This document shows, piece after piece, positions 20,276-28,359 of a DNA stretch of 64,000 nt. Source of the stretch: Lachnospiraceae bacterium GAM79 (GTDB lineage Bacteria > Bacillota > Clostridia > Lachnospirales > Lachnospiraceae); assembly GCA_003584705.1 (NCBI GenBank), contig AP018536.1, forward strand, positions 1-64,000. The letters are read 5' to 3'. Position numbers and translations under genes: made by a program. A model generated the notes under the pieces. It was given only the letters and a program-made list of their open reading frames with translations, was not told the DNA's origin and did not search any database. Positions within the stretch are counted from its first letter, which is position 1. The number at the start of each line of letters is the position of its first letter.

Positions 20276-21784
20276 ATGGAATATAAGAAAAATGATCGTG
20301 TAACGCTGACCATAGAGGATATGGGAAGTGACGGAGAAGGAATCGGTAAAGTAGACGGTTTTACCCTCTTTATCAAAGATGCCGTTATCGGCGATCAGGT
20401 GGAAGCCAAGATCATAAAAAGTAAAAAGCACTACGCTTATGCCAGATTAGAGAAGGTGTTACAGCCTTCTCCTTTTCGTGTAGAACCGAAATGTGCATAC
20501 CACAGACAGTGCGGCGGCTGCCAGTTGCAGGCACTTTCCTACTCTGAGCAGCTGCATTTCAAGGAACAGAAGATCCGCAACAATCTGATCCGGATCGGTG
20601 GGTTCGATGCGGAATACATTGATGAACGCATGCAGCCTATTGTAGGCATGGAGGAACCCTTCCACTATCGTAATAAAGCGCAGTACCCCATAGGAACTGA
20701 TAGAGACGGTAATGTTATCACCGGTTTCTATGCCGGACGCACCCATACCATCATTGCCAATACAGACTGCGCCCTTGGTGCTTCTGAGAATCAGCAGATC
20801 CTCGAAACCATACTCTCCTATATGCGGAAAAATAAAGTAACTGCCTATGACGAAGTCACTGGCAAGGGTCTGGTACGTCATGTATTGATCAGGAAAGGCT
20901 TCACCAGTGGACAGTTGATGGTATGTCTGGTCATTAACAAGAAAATGACAAAAATGTCATACCCTACTGCCGGAGTACAGAAGAATACGAATGAGTTTTT
21001 ACCAAATCAGGGAGAATTACTGGCTGCACTGGCAAAAATCCAAGGTATGACAAGTGTGTCAGTCAGTATCAATGCCGAGAAAACCAATGTGATCATGGGT
21101 ACCATGATCCATAATCTCTGGGGTGAGAGCACCATTGAGGATACGATCCACGTAAGGGACATGCAGAAAGAAAATTACCCTTATACCGGGGATGCATTAA
21201 CCTTCAAAATCTCTCCTCTCTCCTTCTATCAGGTAAATCCCATACAGACCGAGAAGCTTTACAGCCTGGCACTGGAATATGCGGGACTGACCGGAAAAGA
21301 GACCGTTTGGGATCTCTACTGTGGTATCGGAACCATCTCTCTCTTCCTGGCGGGCAAAGCCAAAAAGGTGTGTGGCGTGGAGATCATCCCCCAGGCCATC
21401 GACGATGCCAGAGAGAATGCAAAGAGAAACCATATTGAAAATGCTGAGTTTTTCGTGGGCAAAGCAGAGGAAGTCCTGCCGGAATTCTACGAAAAGGCAA
21501 CTACAGAAGCATCTTCCGATGAAATGCTCCATCCGGATGTCATCGTTGTCGATCCACCAAGAAAAGGCTGTGACGATGCCTGCTTAAACACCATGCTCCG
21601 CATGCAACCCGGACGCATCGTATACGTCAGCTGCGACTCCGCCACCCTCGCCAGAGACCTGAAGATCCTCTGCGATGGAGGCTATGAGATCCGAAAAGTC
21701 CGTGGTGTGGACCAGTTCGGCATGACGGTGCACGTTGAGTGCGTGATAATGATGCAGTATTGTGGAAAAGAGAAGAAAAAGTAA
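20276..21784 (+). CDS. rlmCD: 23S rRNA (uracil-5-)-methyltransferase, RlmCD/RumA-type
   Basis: The 502-residue enzyme has an N-terminal TRAM domain (about 1-60) and an iron-sulfur cysteine cluster (CAYHRQCGGCQ near residues 73-83). The SAM-binding motif is DLYCGIGTISLFLA, and the catalytic cysteine is at about residue 453 in YVSCDSATLARDL. It methylates uridine at C5 in 23S rRNA using SAM. Firmicute homologues can modify two sites, so the choice of RlmCD over RlmD rests on taxonomy. The 3' end of this gene is a known integration target for mobile elements, and a conjugative element begins immediately downstream. Confidence 0.92.
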   Translation: MEYKKNDRVTLTIEDMGSDGEGIGKVDGFTLFIKDAVIGDQVEAKIIKSKKHYAYARLEKVLQPSPFRVEPKCAYHRQCGGCQLQALSYSEQLHFKEQKIRNNLIRIGGFDAEYIDERMQPIVGMEEPFHYRNKAQYPIGTDRDGNVITGFYAGRTHTIIANTDCALGASENQQILETILSYMRKNKVTAYDEVTGKGLVRHVLIRKGFTSGQLMVCLVINKKMTKMSYPTAGVQKNTNEFLPNQGELLAALAKIQGMTSVSVSINAEKTNVIMGTMIHNLWGESTIEDTIHVRDMQKENYPYTGDALTFKISPLSFYQVNPIQTEKLYSLALEYAGLTGKETVWDLYCGIGTISLFLAGKAKKVCGVEIIPQAIDDARENAKRNHIENAEFFVGKAEEVLPEFYEKATTEASSDEMLHPDVIVVDPPRKGCDDACLNTMLRMQPGRIVYVSCDSATLARDLKILCDGGYEIRKVRGVDQFGMTVHVECVIMMQYCGKEKKK

Positions 21785-21790
21785 GGTTTG

Positions 21791-21859
21791 ACCACAAGAT
21801 GTTGTGGTTTTAGGGCAAAAATTAGACCGAAAATTGGCTAGTTTTTGCCCGATTTTTTT
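21791..21859 (+). terminator. Tandem intrinsic terminators after rlmCD
   Basis: The first hairpin is ACCACAA-GATG-TTGTGGT (21791-21808) followed by TTTT. The second is GGGCAAAAA (21813-21821) paired with TTTTTGCCC (21842-21850) and followed by GATTTTTTT, a strong intrinsic terminator. They insulate rlmCD from the element downstream. Confidence 0.85.
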
Positions 21860-21951
21860 GCCCAATTTTATAGATGCATAGGACTGGAAAAATGGTTTTG
21901 GGAGTGATTTGGAGAAAAACGAAAAGGAGGGAGTGGTAAGCAAAGTTAAAA

Positions 21952-22005
21952 ATGAATATGGGCAGGGATGAACGCAAGGCGGTACTTATTTTAGAAATAG
22001 AATAG
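21952..22005 (+). CDS. Possible 17-codon leader peptide upstream of the element's first gene
   Basis: An ATG-initiated short frame (MNMGRDERKAVLILEIE) ends in TAG inside the stem of the downstream terminator-like hairpin. A good AAGGAGG site lies about 20 bases upstream, further than ideal. It fits a GTG frame at 21934 better, and that frame stops at 21972. The geometry recalls leader-peptide attenuation, but whether it is translated is unknown. Confidence 0.35.
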   Translation: MNMGRDERKAVLILEIE

Positions 22006-22023
22006 GTGCCGCCTTATTTTTTT
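21976..22023 (+). promoter_or_regulatory. Attenuator-like terminator at the head of the conjugative element
   Basis: AAGGCGGTACTTATT and AATAGGTGCCGCCTT form a stem with two G-U pairs, followed by ATTTTTTT that runs straight into the GGAGGTG ribosome site of the next gene. A terminator this close upstream of a gene, overlapped by a short leader frame, is typical of transcription attenuation. Stem and T tract are seen; the regulatory role is inferred. Confidence 0.6.
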
Positions 22024-22033
22024 GGAGGTGGAA

Positions 22034-22642
22034 ATGTCAAAATTATTTTGTGTGAGTCCGGGACTTCGGGTGCTGGAAAGGCAGATGCAGCAGCCACCGG
22101 GGTACAGACCGAGAGGATATGGTATCTGTGTGATGGATGTGGACTGGAGGAGCAGGGGAAATTATTCTGAAATCGTTGACTGCGTGATCAGCAGAATGCA
22201 GATGGAGCATCTGAAGAAAAGGGTGGATGAAATTTTTTGTGAAGTGGATAAGGAACTGATATTCCGTAATCCAAAGCACAGAAATGATTTCTATTCCTTG
22301 CTGATGGGGAAGAGGGCAAAGACATTGCAGTATGCACCGGGATATGCTGCCGCAGTCTTTTTATTGTCTGCTGATGGAATTTTATGGGAGAAGATCCGCA
22401 AAAATGTTCTGGATACCGGGATTTACTTTGACAGAGTAAGGCTTGGAGGCGTGACACTGGAGCACTACATTCTGTTTCATGCGGCCAAGGATGTTTATAG
22501 CGGAACAAAGCATATCCGCTTGTCAGAACTGACAGACCGGGAACTGATACCCGATGAGATACTCCGCCTTATCGTGAATGCTTTTGTCATCGAGAAGTGC
22601 GGAGTGGAAATTATAAAGCAGGAGGTGTGGAATGCGGATTAA
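22034..22642 (+). CDS. DUF6075-like protein of conjugative elements, function unknown
   Basis: A roughly 202-residue soluble protein. The segment from about residue 75 (ELIFRNPKHRNDFYSLL) through AAVFLLSADGILW, RVRLGGVTLEHYILFHAAKDVYSG and LRLIVNAFVIEKCG matches what I recall of DUF6075 proteins, which ride on phages and ICEs. The annotation is from memory of the pattern, not a search. The ATG at 22034 is 5 bases from GGAGG; an upstream TTG overlaps that site and is unlikely. The stop overlaps the next start by 11 bases, indicating translational coupling. Confidence 0.6.
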   Translation: MSKLFCVSPGLRVLERQMQQPPGYRPRGYGICVMDVDWRSRGNYSEIVDCVISRMQMEHLKKRVDEIFCEVDKELIFRNPKHRNDFYSLLMGKRAKTLQYAPGYAAAVFLLSADGILWEKIRKNVLDTGIYFDRVRLGGVTLEHYILFHAAKDVYSGTKHIRLSELTDRELIPDEILRLIVNAFVIEKCGVEIIKQEVWNAD

Positions 22643-24263
22643 GGTGCTGAGTGGTGGCCGAAAAAGTATAGAACTGCCATTGTCGGATGCGGAATTAAAT
22701 TTCCAGATGAAGAGAATCGGTATTGAAGAAACAGTACCTGTGTGCAGGCTGGTGGAAGCATCAGAGAAGGATAATCCCCTTTGTAAATTCGAGGGGCAGA
22801 CCGTGAACATGGATGAGGTCAATTTTTTCGCTAAACGGATGGATTGTCTCACGGAGTATGAACGCAAGGTATTGTATTCCTATGTCACTGACTACGGTGT
22901 GGGAACGATGCAGGATTTGATCAATCTGACCTTCAGCATGAAGGGACTTTCTCTGATTACAGATTTTTCAGACGCGGAGCAGGTAGGAAAGCGTCTCTAT
23001 CTGGATGAATTCATAGCCATGCCAGAAGAGGAAAAGCAGCAGACAAACTTTATAAAGTTTGCGGAAAAGACTTTCAAGGAAAGCCGGGTGGAAGTCCTGC
23101 CCTATGGAGTTTTTGTGGAGCATGGCTTTGAAATGCAGGAGGTATATAACGGAAAGACATTCCCGGAATACTTTGCATCCGATGAAATCGTGGCAGCAAT
23201 CGAGGTACAGAATCAGGCAGGGGACACCGAATATCTGTATCTGCCTACCGATATCTGTTCCATGAACAAGGTGAAGGAACGATTGCAGGTCATGGATTTC
23301 TGGGAAATGAAAGTTACAGATATTCACAATATACGCCTGCCGGATATTCTGGTGCCGATGCCGGAGAACATTGATTGTGTGGAGGCACTGACATTATTTA
23401 ATGAAACGTGTCAGGCGGTAAGGCATTTTGATGAAGTGCAGATGAAGCAGCTTGCCATGGTGGTGGAATTTACCGGGTTTAGTAGTCATACTGAGGTGAC
23501 AAGCCTTGCAAAACTGCTTGGGGAATTTGAAGTAAATCCTTTCGTACACAACGATGAAGAGTATGGAAAGTACATGGTGGAGGAGTCCGGGTTATTTGAT
23601 GTGGATGAATTATTGCTCCCTCACATCAATTATGCTTCCTTTGCAGCGGACAAGAGACAGGGGACACTTGTAACAAGCGGTTATGTGGAGGATGGTTTTG
23701 TGGGAGCCACCAGAGAACTGTCGGAGTACCAGCAGTATAATGGAGAGTTTGCTGATCCGCTGGAAATTGATGAGAGCTGCTATGAAACTTTCCGGCTTTA
23801 CAGTCCGTTGACAGCAGGTTTCTATGAGGAAGGATTCGAACAGGGGAAGTTATACCGCAGTGACCTGACACCATATGCGGAAGAAATTGCGGAAGCAATT
23901 GAAAAGGAATATTGTGTCGGGGAAGAGCCAAGAGGACTCATGCATTACTTTGATCGGAGTCCGGCGGTAGCCGCAAAGGTAATGTCAGCTCATCCGAAAG
24001 TAGAGATTGTGGATGGAGAACTGTATGGAGTGCTGGAGTGTAAAATCGCTGAAGCCTTAACAGAGCATGACATTGAAGTGTTAAAGGAATACTGGACCGG
24101 ACAGATGAGTGATGGCTGGGGCGAAGGCTTTGAACAGCATCCGATTACCGTGGAGGATGGAGAAATCTATGTCAGTTTCTGGAACAGTGAAAACTTCTGG
24201 AGTGTCATGACAGAGGAAGAACTGATGGGAGGACAGGTGCAGGGAATGAATATGTCCTGTTAA
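22632..24263 (+). CDS. Antirestriction protein, ArdA-like
   Basis: The 543-residue acidic protein resembles the large ArdA-type proteins of Gram-positive conjugative elements. ArdA mimics B-form DNA with its acidic surface and blocks type I restriction during establishment in a new host. The density of Asp/Glu across the protein and repeats such as LPDILVPMPENID and the C-terminal DGWGEGFEQHPI region support the call. It is much longer than classic 165-residue ArdA and may contain more than one related module. The last residues, GGQVQGMNMSC, are an example of the Met-rich tail shared by many proteins of this element. Confidence 0.7.
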   Translation: MRIKVLSGGRKSIELPLSDAELNFQMKRIGIEETVPVCRLVEASEKDNPLCKFEGQTVNMDEVNFFAKRMDCLTEYERKVLYSYVTDYGVGTMQDLINLTFSMKGLSLITDFSDAEQVGKRLYLDEFIAMPEEEKQQTNFIKFAEKTFKESRVEVLPYGVFVEHGFEMQEVYNGKTFPEYFASDEIVAAIEVQNQAGDTEYLYLPTDICSMNKVKERLQVMDFWEMKVTDIHNIRLPDILVPMPENIDCVEALTLFNETCQAVRHFDEVQMKQLAMVVEFTGFSSHTEVTSLAKLLGEFEVNPFVHNDEEYGKYMVEESGLFDVDELLLPHINYASFAADKRQGTLVTSGYVEDGFVGATRELSEYQQYNGEFADPLEIDESCYETFRLYSPLTAGFYEEGFEQGKLYRSDLTPYAEEIAEAIEKEYCVGEEPRGLMHYFDRSPAVAAKVMSAHPKVEIVDGELYGVLECKIAEALTEHDIEVLKEYWTGQMSDGWGEGFEQHPITVEDGEIYVSFWNSENFWSVMTEEELMGGQVQGMNMSC

Positions 24264-24290
24264 GTTAAAAGGAATCGAGAAAGGAGAAGC

Positions 24291-25037
24291 ATGTTAAAGA
24301 GAGAAGAGATAGCACGGCTTAAAGAAAAGTATCCCAAAGGCACACCGATTCGTCTTTACAACATGGCAGGAGAGACTTCGGTGCCGCCGGGCAGCAAGGG
24401 CATCGTCGATTATGTGGATGACATCGGGCAGATTCACATGAAGTGGGAGAATGGAAGCTGCCTTGCATTAAATGTAGAGGAGGATCGGTTTGATATCATC
24501 ACGAAACAGGATGAGATAGCAGAAATCAAACAGCAGGAGTTTATCGATAAGATAAATGAAATCCTGGAAAAGACAGATTTTAAGCTGTTAAATATGTCCT
24601 GCAACAGTGAGAATACTTCCTATGCTGCAGAAAAACTTTTTGCCATGCATCAGGCATTTGAGGAAGTGTATGGCGAGGGATATGTGGAAGAAGGGTATGG
24701 AATGGTCATGATGCCTGCGGTCATAAGGGGCAGAGAATCCGGAATCCATGCACTGGCAGTGGTAACACTGGACTTGGAATCATCGGGAGAGCATTGGGGG
24801 ACTACATTTTTATCACCGGGCGGTCCTTTGGTACAGGGATATGTTTACTTGACGGAAGAACAGAAGCAGGCCATCAAGGAATATTATGTCCCTTATGATT
24901 ACTGGTACACACCGCTTGTGGAACGTGACAATCATGTGGACTTTACCGATATGCCGGATTCGGTTGCAAATATCCGGAAGATGGTGGATGAATATCTGGT
25001 CACCGGGCAGTCGCAGGCGATGGATGGGCCAAAGTAA
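24291..25037 (+). CDS. DUF4314-domain protein with a second unknown domain
   Basis: Residues 1-70 (KYPKGTPIRLYNMAGE...VPPGSKGIVDYVDDIGQIHMKWENGS) match DUF4314, a small beta-rich domain frequent in ICEs. The remaining 175 residues look like a separate globular domain that I do not recognise. It ends GQSQAMDGPK, a weak version of the shared tail. The start at 24291 has AAAGGAGAAG 6 bases before it, and the gene lies between the ArdA-like and Dam-like genes in the same orientation. Function unknown. Confidence 0.65.
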   Translation: MLKREEIARLKEKYPKGTPIRLYNMAGETSVPPGSKGIVDYVDDIGQIHMKWENGSCLALNVEEDRFDIITKQDEIAEIKQQEFIDKINEILEKTDFKLLNMSCNSENTSYAAEKLFAMHQAFEEVYGEGYVEEGYGMVMMPAVIRGRESGIHALAVVTLDLESSGEHWGTTFLSPGGPLVQGYVYLTEEQKQAIKEYYVPYDYWYTPLVERDNHVDFTDMPDSVANIRKMVDEYLVTGQSQAMDGPK

Positions 25038-25054
25038 AGGAGGGCAGAAGTGAA

Positions 25055-26056
25055 TTGAATAGTATTATCAGCTGGGTGGGCGGTAAGAAGGCACTCCGGG
25101 ATCTGATATATCAGCGCATGCCGGTCAGCTATGACCGCTACATAGAAGTATTCGGCGGAGGCGGCTGGGTGTTATTCGGCAAGCCGCCTGATAAATGTAT
25201 GGAGGTTTACAATGATTTTAATTCAAATCTTGCAAACCTCTTTTATTGTGTCAAGGAAAGACCAATGGCTCTGTTAAAGGAATTGTCTTTCCTACCGCTC
25301 AATTCCAGAGATGAGTTTGTGACACTTAGAAAATTCCTTTCGATGGAAGAATTTAAGAGTGAGCATCTGGCTGAAGAGCTGGAGATAGCGACACATTTCC
25401 TGAAGGAGCCGGAGGTGGCAGAAATCAGGGACATCCTTATGGAGCGCGCCAGCGTTGGAGCTGTAAAACGGGCGGCGGCATTTTATAAAATCATCCGTTA
25501 CAGTTATGGAAGCGGATGCACTTCCTATGGCTGCCAGCCGTTTGACATCCGAAAGACCTTTACCATCTTGTGGGAAGCAAACCGGAGGCTAAAGGATACG
25601 GTAATCGAGAATAAAGATTTTGAGGCACTCATCCGTCAGTATGACAGACCGAATGCCTTTTTTTATTGCGATCCGCCGTACTATGAAACTGAAGGACATT
25701 ATGAGGTTGTGTTCCGTAAGGAGGATCATGTAAGACTCCGGGATACACTGGCAGGCATCGAAGGAAAATTCATGGTTTCTTACAATGACTGTGAATATAT
25801 CAGGGAACTGTATCAGGATTTCCGGATAGAGGCGGTTACAAGAATCAATAATCTGGCACAGAGGTATGACAACGGAAGTGAATTCCCGGAGGTGCTGATA
25901 GCCAATTATGACATGGAGGAAAGAAGAAACAGTCTGCCTACGCAGATGAATCTGTTTGAACTGTGTGGAGAACAGGAATCAGTCGTGTGGAAGTGCAGCA
26001 AACGGAAGGAGGATGAAGATGTTTCAGTTAGTGGAGATCAAGGGAAAAGTGAATGA
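25055..26056 (+). CDS. D12-class (Dam-like) DNA adenine methyltransferase
   Basis: The 333-residue protein has the N-terminal SAM motif SWVGGKKALRDLIYQRMP, EVFGGGGWVLFGK, and the catalytic DPPY at about residues 206-209 (FFYCDPPYYETEGHY), all features of N6-adenine methylases of the Dam family. No restriction nuclease is adjacent, so it is an orphan methylase that may protect the element or adjust its methylation. The likely start is TTG at 25055, 11 bases after AAAGGAGG; a GTG just upstream is stopped at once. The end overlaps the next gene by 38 bases. Confidence 0.88.
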   Translation: MNSIISWVGGKKALRDLIYQRMPVSYDRYIEVFGGGGWVLFGKPPDKCMEVYNDFNSNLANLFYCVKERPMALLKELSFLPLNSRDEFVTLRKFLSMEEFKSEHLAEELEIATHFLKEPEVAEIRDILMERASVGAVKRAAAFYKIIRYSYGSGCTSYGCQPFDIRKTFTILWEANRRLKDTVIENKDFEALIRQYDRPNAFFYCDPPYYETEGHYEVVFRKEDHVRLRDTLAGIEGKFMVSYNDCEYIRELYQDFRIEAVTRINNLAQRYDNGSEFPEVLIANYDMEERRNSLPTQMNLFELCGEQESVVWKCSKRKEDEDVSVSGDQGKSE

Positions 26057-26471
26057 AAAGGGGTGCATTGAAATCCCTGTGATATTGCTAGAACAGACAG
26101 GGATAAGAACCGGGGAAGAGGTAAAACTTTTATACCTTGCGGCAGGAGAAAAGGATTTTAAGAATGAGTCGAAAGAGTTTCTGCTCGTTCGTGCAGGTGA
26201 AAATCCCGCTGGCGAGCTTATGAAAGAAGAAAACGTGGAACTTAGACTGCCGCCGGAACTGCTTGCGGATGCCAAAATTCCCATGGATGCCGATCTGGAT
26301 ATTGTCTGCACGGACAGAAAGATTGTGATTCTGCCTACAGAAGATGTGGTGGCAGGAGAAGTGCCGGAGGAACTTCTTGGTATCTGTGAAGAACTTGGAA
26401 TCCCGAAGGAAAAAGTAAATATTGTGTTACGCATGACAGAGGAGGGAAGAGATGAAAAAACCGGTGTATAA
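26019..26471 (+). CDS. AbrB-like domain protein, probable element regulator
   Basis: About 150 residues. The N-terminal 40 (VEIKGKVNEKGCIEIPVILLEQTGIRTGEEVKLLYL) have the swapped-hairpin pattern of AbrB/MazE domains. The C-terminal half (LPPELLADAKIPMDADLDIVCTDRKIVIL) repeats the same pattern, suggesting a tandem or internally duplicated fold. The best start is ATG 26019, 6 bases after AAGGAGG; ATG 26013 is directly on it. It overlaps the Dam-like gene upstream and a second AbrB-like gene downstream by 20 bases. Confidence 0.65.
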   Translation: MFQLVEIKGKVNEKGCIEIPVILLEQTGIRTGEEVKLLYLAAGEKDFKNESKEFLLVRAGENPAGELMKEENVELRLPPELLADAKIPMDADLDIVCTDRKIVILPTEDVVAGEVPEELLGICEELGIPKEKVNIVLRMTEEGRDEKTGV

Positions 26472-26739
26472 GGTGCTGGATGAAAAAGGCAGGGTGCTGA
26501 TACCTCTTGAAATGCGGCAGAAAGCGGAGATGGAGAAAGGGGATATCTTAAAGGTTTCCATAAACTCCGGGAAGATTGTCATATCCAAGGTAGACATTCT
26601 GGAAGTAGGAAAGCAGGATGCAGAAGCTGTGGAGGCCTATGTGAATGCTGCTGTGAAAACCATGAGCCATGAAAAGCAGGTGGCACTTGCTGCAAGAATC
26701 TTAAGCCTCGCACAGCAGGAGGGAGGAAAGGATTGTTAA
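26452..26739 (+). CDS. AbrB/MazE/SpoVT-family DNA-binding protein
   Basis: A 95-residue protein whose first 45 residues (KVLDEKGRVLIPLEMRQKAEMEKGDILKVS...KIVISKVD) are a standard AbrB DNA-binding domain, followed by a short helical tail. Such proteins are dimeric transition regulators. It overlaps the previous gene by 20 bases and the next by 7 bases, so it belongs to the element's regulatory cassette. No toxin partner is visible next to it. Confidence 0.85.
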   Translation: MKKPVYKVLDEKGRVLIPLEMRQKAEMEKGDILKVSINSGKIVISKVDILEVGKQDAEAVEAYVNAAVKTMSHEKQVALAARILSLAQQEGGKDC

Positions 26740-26972
26740 AAGGTAAGTACAGGGCATTTGAAATTCAGGATGATAAGGTAAAGGAAACACTGGTGGAGGG
26801 AAATCTGCCTGCCATTGCAGACTGTATCCGGGGATGTCAAAAAGACAGCATTATCCTGATACAGAACATGGAAGGAGAGCCTTTTCTGGTTGGGTTATCA
26901 AAGATGTTTTTGTATTGCGAAGACAATGACTTCCTGAATACCCAGCTGCTTCCCTATCTGCATGGCATGTGA
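26733..26972 (+). CDS. Small hypothetical protein of the element
   Basis: A 79-residue product beginning with TTG at 26733 and preceded by GGAGGAAAGGA. I do not recognise it. It has no membrane segment or Cys motif and is rich in acidic residues. Tight packing with both neighbours supports a real gene. Confidence 0.6.
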   Translation: MLKGKYRAFEIQDDKVKETLVEGNLPAIADCIRGCQKDSIILIQNMEGEPFLVGLSKMFLYCEDNDFLNTQLLPYLHGM

Positions 26973-26985
26973 ATGGAGATGCAGT

Positions 26986-27516
26986 ATGAAAAACATATAT
27001 TTTCGTAACGGAGTCCTTATTTACTATGGAAATCCGGCAGGGTATCTGTCAGATGGAAAAGTAATTCTGGACTCCATTTTTGATAAAGGGGAAATCAAAG
27101 AGTTCCTATCAGAGAAGGAAAAGCTGGCAGTAGAGGTCAGGGACGGAGTGTATGACCGTCTGTCAGAGGGTGGAGGGATGGAAGAAGTGAAGATACAGGG
27201 CAGGGAAAGGAGGATAAAAATACATCAGCTGAAACAGGGCAGTCCGCTCATGATGCGGTTTATCAGTCTGGCAGAAAGGGAAAACAGGGGCTATGGAAAA
27301 CCGCAGGCAGAGGAGTATGCACTGGTTTATGAAGGAGAAGTGGAAAACTTTAGTCTGGAAGAGGTCTGGGAGAAGTTCGGAAGAAGAGTACCGAAGGATT
27401 TTGAAGGACACGCACTATCCATATCGGATGTTGTGGAACTGATAGAAGACGAGGCAAGCCGCTTTTTCTATGTAGAGCCGAAAGGCTTTGCAGAAATTGT
27501 ATTTCAATCAGAATAG
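26986..27516 (+). CDS. YodL-domain protein
   Basis: About 176 residues. The C-terminal 100 (IKIHQLKQGSPLMMRFISL... YALVYEGEVENFSLEEVWEKFG...PKDFEGHALSISDVVELIEDEASRFFYVEPKGFAEI) match the YodL-type domain that occurs in ICE and phage proteins of Clostridia. Its biochemical role is unknown. The likely start is ATG 26986, about 7 bases after GGAG; the in-frame ATG at 26962 lies inside the preceding gene. The last bases overlap the region before the SpoVG-like gene. Confidence 0.7.
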   Translation: MKNIYFRNGVLIYYGNPAGYLSDGKVILDSIFDKGEIKEFLSEKEKLAVEVRDGVYDRLSEGGGMEEVKIQGRERRIKIHQLKQGSPLMMRFISLAERENRGYGKPQAEEYALVYEGEVENFSLEEVWEKFGRRVPKDFEGHALSISDVVELIEDEASRFFYVEPKGFAEIVFQSE

Positions 27517-27538
27517 CCGGGAGGCGGAAAGGAAGAAC

Positions 27539-27943
27539 ATGGCAGGAAAAGGAACAAAAAATAATCAGCAGAATACACAGGGCGAAGCACAGTCCGGGCA
27601 GCCGAAACAGCCGCTGGAGTTTGATGTGCGCATCCAGTCAATCAAACCCAGTGATTCCATCAAAGGCACTGCATCCGTGAACATTAACGGAGCCTTTGCC
27701 ATCAGGGGTGTGAAAATTATTGAAGGGACAAACGGATTGTTTGTATCCATGCCCAGCTACAAGGTAGGAAACGATTATAAGGATATCTGTTTCCCTATCA
27801 CACCGGAATGCAGAAAGCAGTTAAATGATGCGGTGCTTGGTGCTTATGAACAGGCACTTACACAGAGCCAGAACAGTGTGGCAAAGCATCATGAAATGCA
27901 GCAGGCACCGGAAGGTCAGGCAATGGACATGACCGGGATGTAA
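27539..27943 (+). CDS. SpoVG-family nucleic-acid-binding protein, copy 1
   Basis: A 134-residue protein with a low-complexity Gln-rich N terminus and a SpoVG-like core (FDVRIQSIKPSDSIKGTASVNINGAFAIRGVKII...LFVSMPSYK...FPITPECRKQLNDAVLGAYEQAL). SpoVG homologues bind DNA or RNA and act as pleiotropic regulators. The tail is GQAMDMTGM, part of the element-wide Met-rich tail family. The ATG at 27539 follows GGAAAGGAAG. A pilin-like gene separates it from a second SpoVG-family gene. Confidence 0.82.
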   Translation: MAGKGTKNNQQNTQGEAQSGQPKQPLEFDVRIQSIKPSDSIKGTASVNINGAFAIRGVKIIEGTNGLFVSMPSYKVGNDYKDICFPITPECRKQLNDAVLGAYEQALTQSQNSVAKHHEMQQAPEGQAMDMTGM

Positions 27944-27997
27944 GGCAACTTAAGTCAGGAAACCAAATAAAATCAAACAATTATGGAGGAAAAATCG

Positions 27998-28228
27998 ATG
28001 AGAAAGATGATGAACAAAGTAGCAGGAAGCATGAAGGCAACCGCAGCAAAGGCAGTACATCTGTTGAAGGACAAGAGAGGCGAGAACTACGTGGATACCG
28101 CAGTTAAGATTTTGATTGCAGTGGTAATCGGTGCCCTCCTGCTTGCAGGATTGTATGCCCTCTTCGGAGATGTGGTAATGCCTACCCTTACCAGAAGAAT
28201 TCAGGAAATGTTTAACTATGCAGGCTAA
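27998..28228 (+). CDS. Small pilin-like membrane protein (DUF6133-type)
   Basis: A 76-residue protein with a basic N-terminal region, the sequence KDKRGENYVDTAVKILIAV leading into one hydrophobic helix (about residues 38-58) and a short polar tail. The K-D-x-R-G before the hydrophobic segment recurs in two proteins of the Tad cluster (34163 and 34564), as expected for substrates of the prepilin peptidase encoded at 28756. The start is ATG 27998 after GGAGGAAAAA; the in-frame ATG at 27983 contains that ribosome site. Likely the major pilin (inference). Confidence 0.72.
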   Translation: MRKMMNKVAGSMKATAAKAVHLLKDKRGENYVDTAVKILIAVVIGALLLAGLYALFGDVVMPTLTRRIQEMFNYAG

Positions 28229-28229
28229 A

Positions 28230-28310
28230 ACGAAAAGGATTTCTAAGCCTGTAAAAAACACAGACTAAGAAATCCCAAGTTTCGTTTAGGAGAATCGCAA
28301 GACGATTCTC
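28230..28310 (+). promoter_or_regulatory. Two adjacent hairpins between the pilin-like gene and SpoVG copy 2
   Basis: A long imperfect stem joins ACGAAA and GGATTTCT on the left (28230-28245) with AGAAATCC and TTTCGT on the right (to 28285). A second perfect stem, GAGAATCG-CAAGA-CGATTCTC, spans 28290-28310. Neither has a clear T tract. A role in mRNA processing or differential expression of the abundant pilin is plausible but unproven. Confidence 0.5.
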
Positions 28311-28359
28311 CGTAGGTTTCGGATAAGTACTATGAAAATGAAGAAGGAGGAAATAGAAT

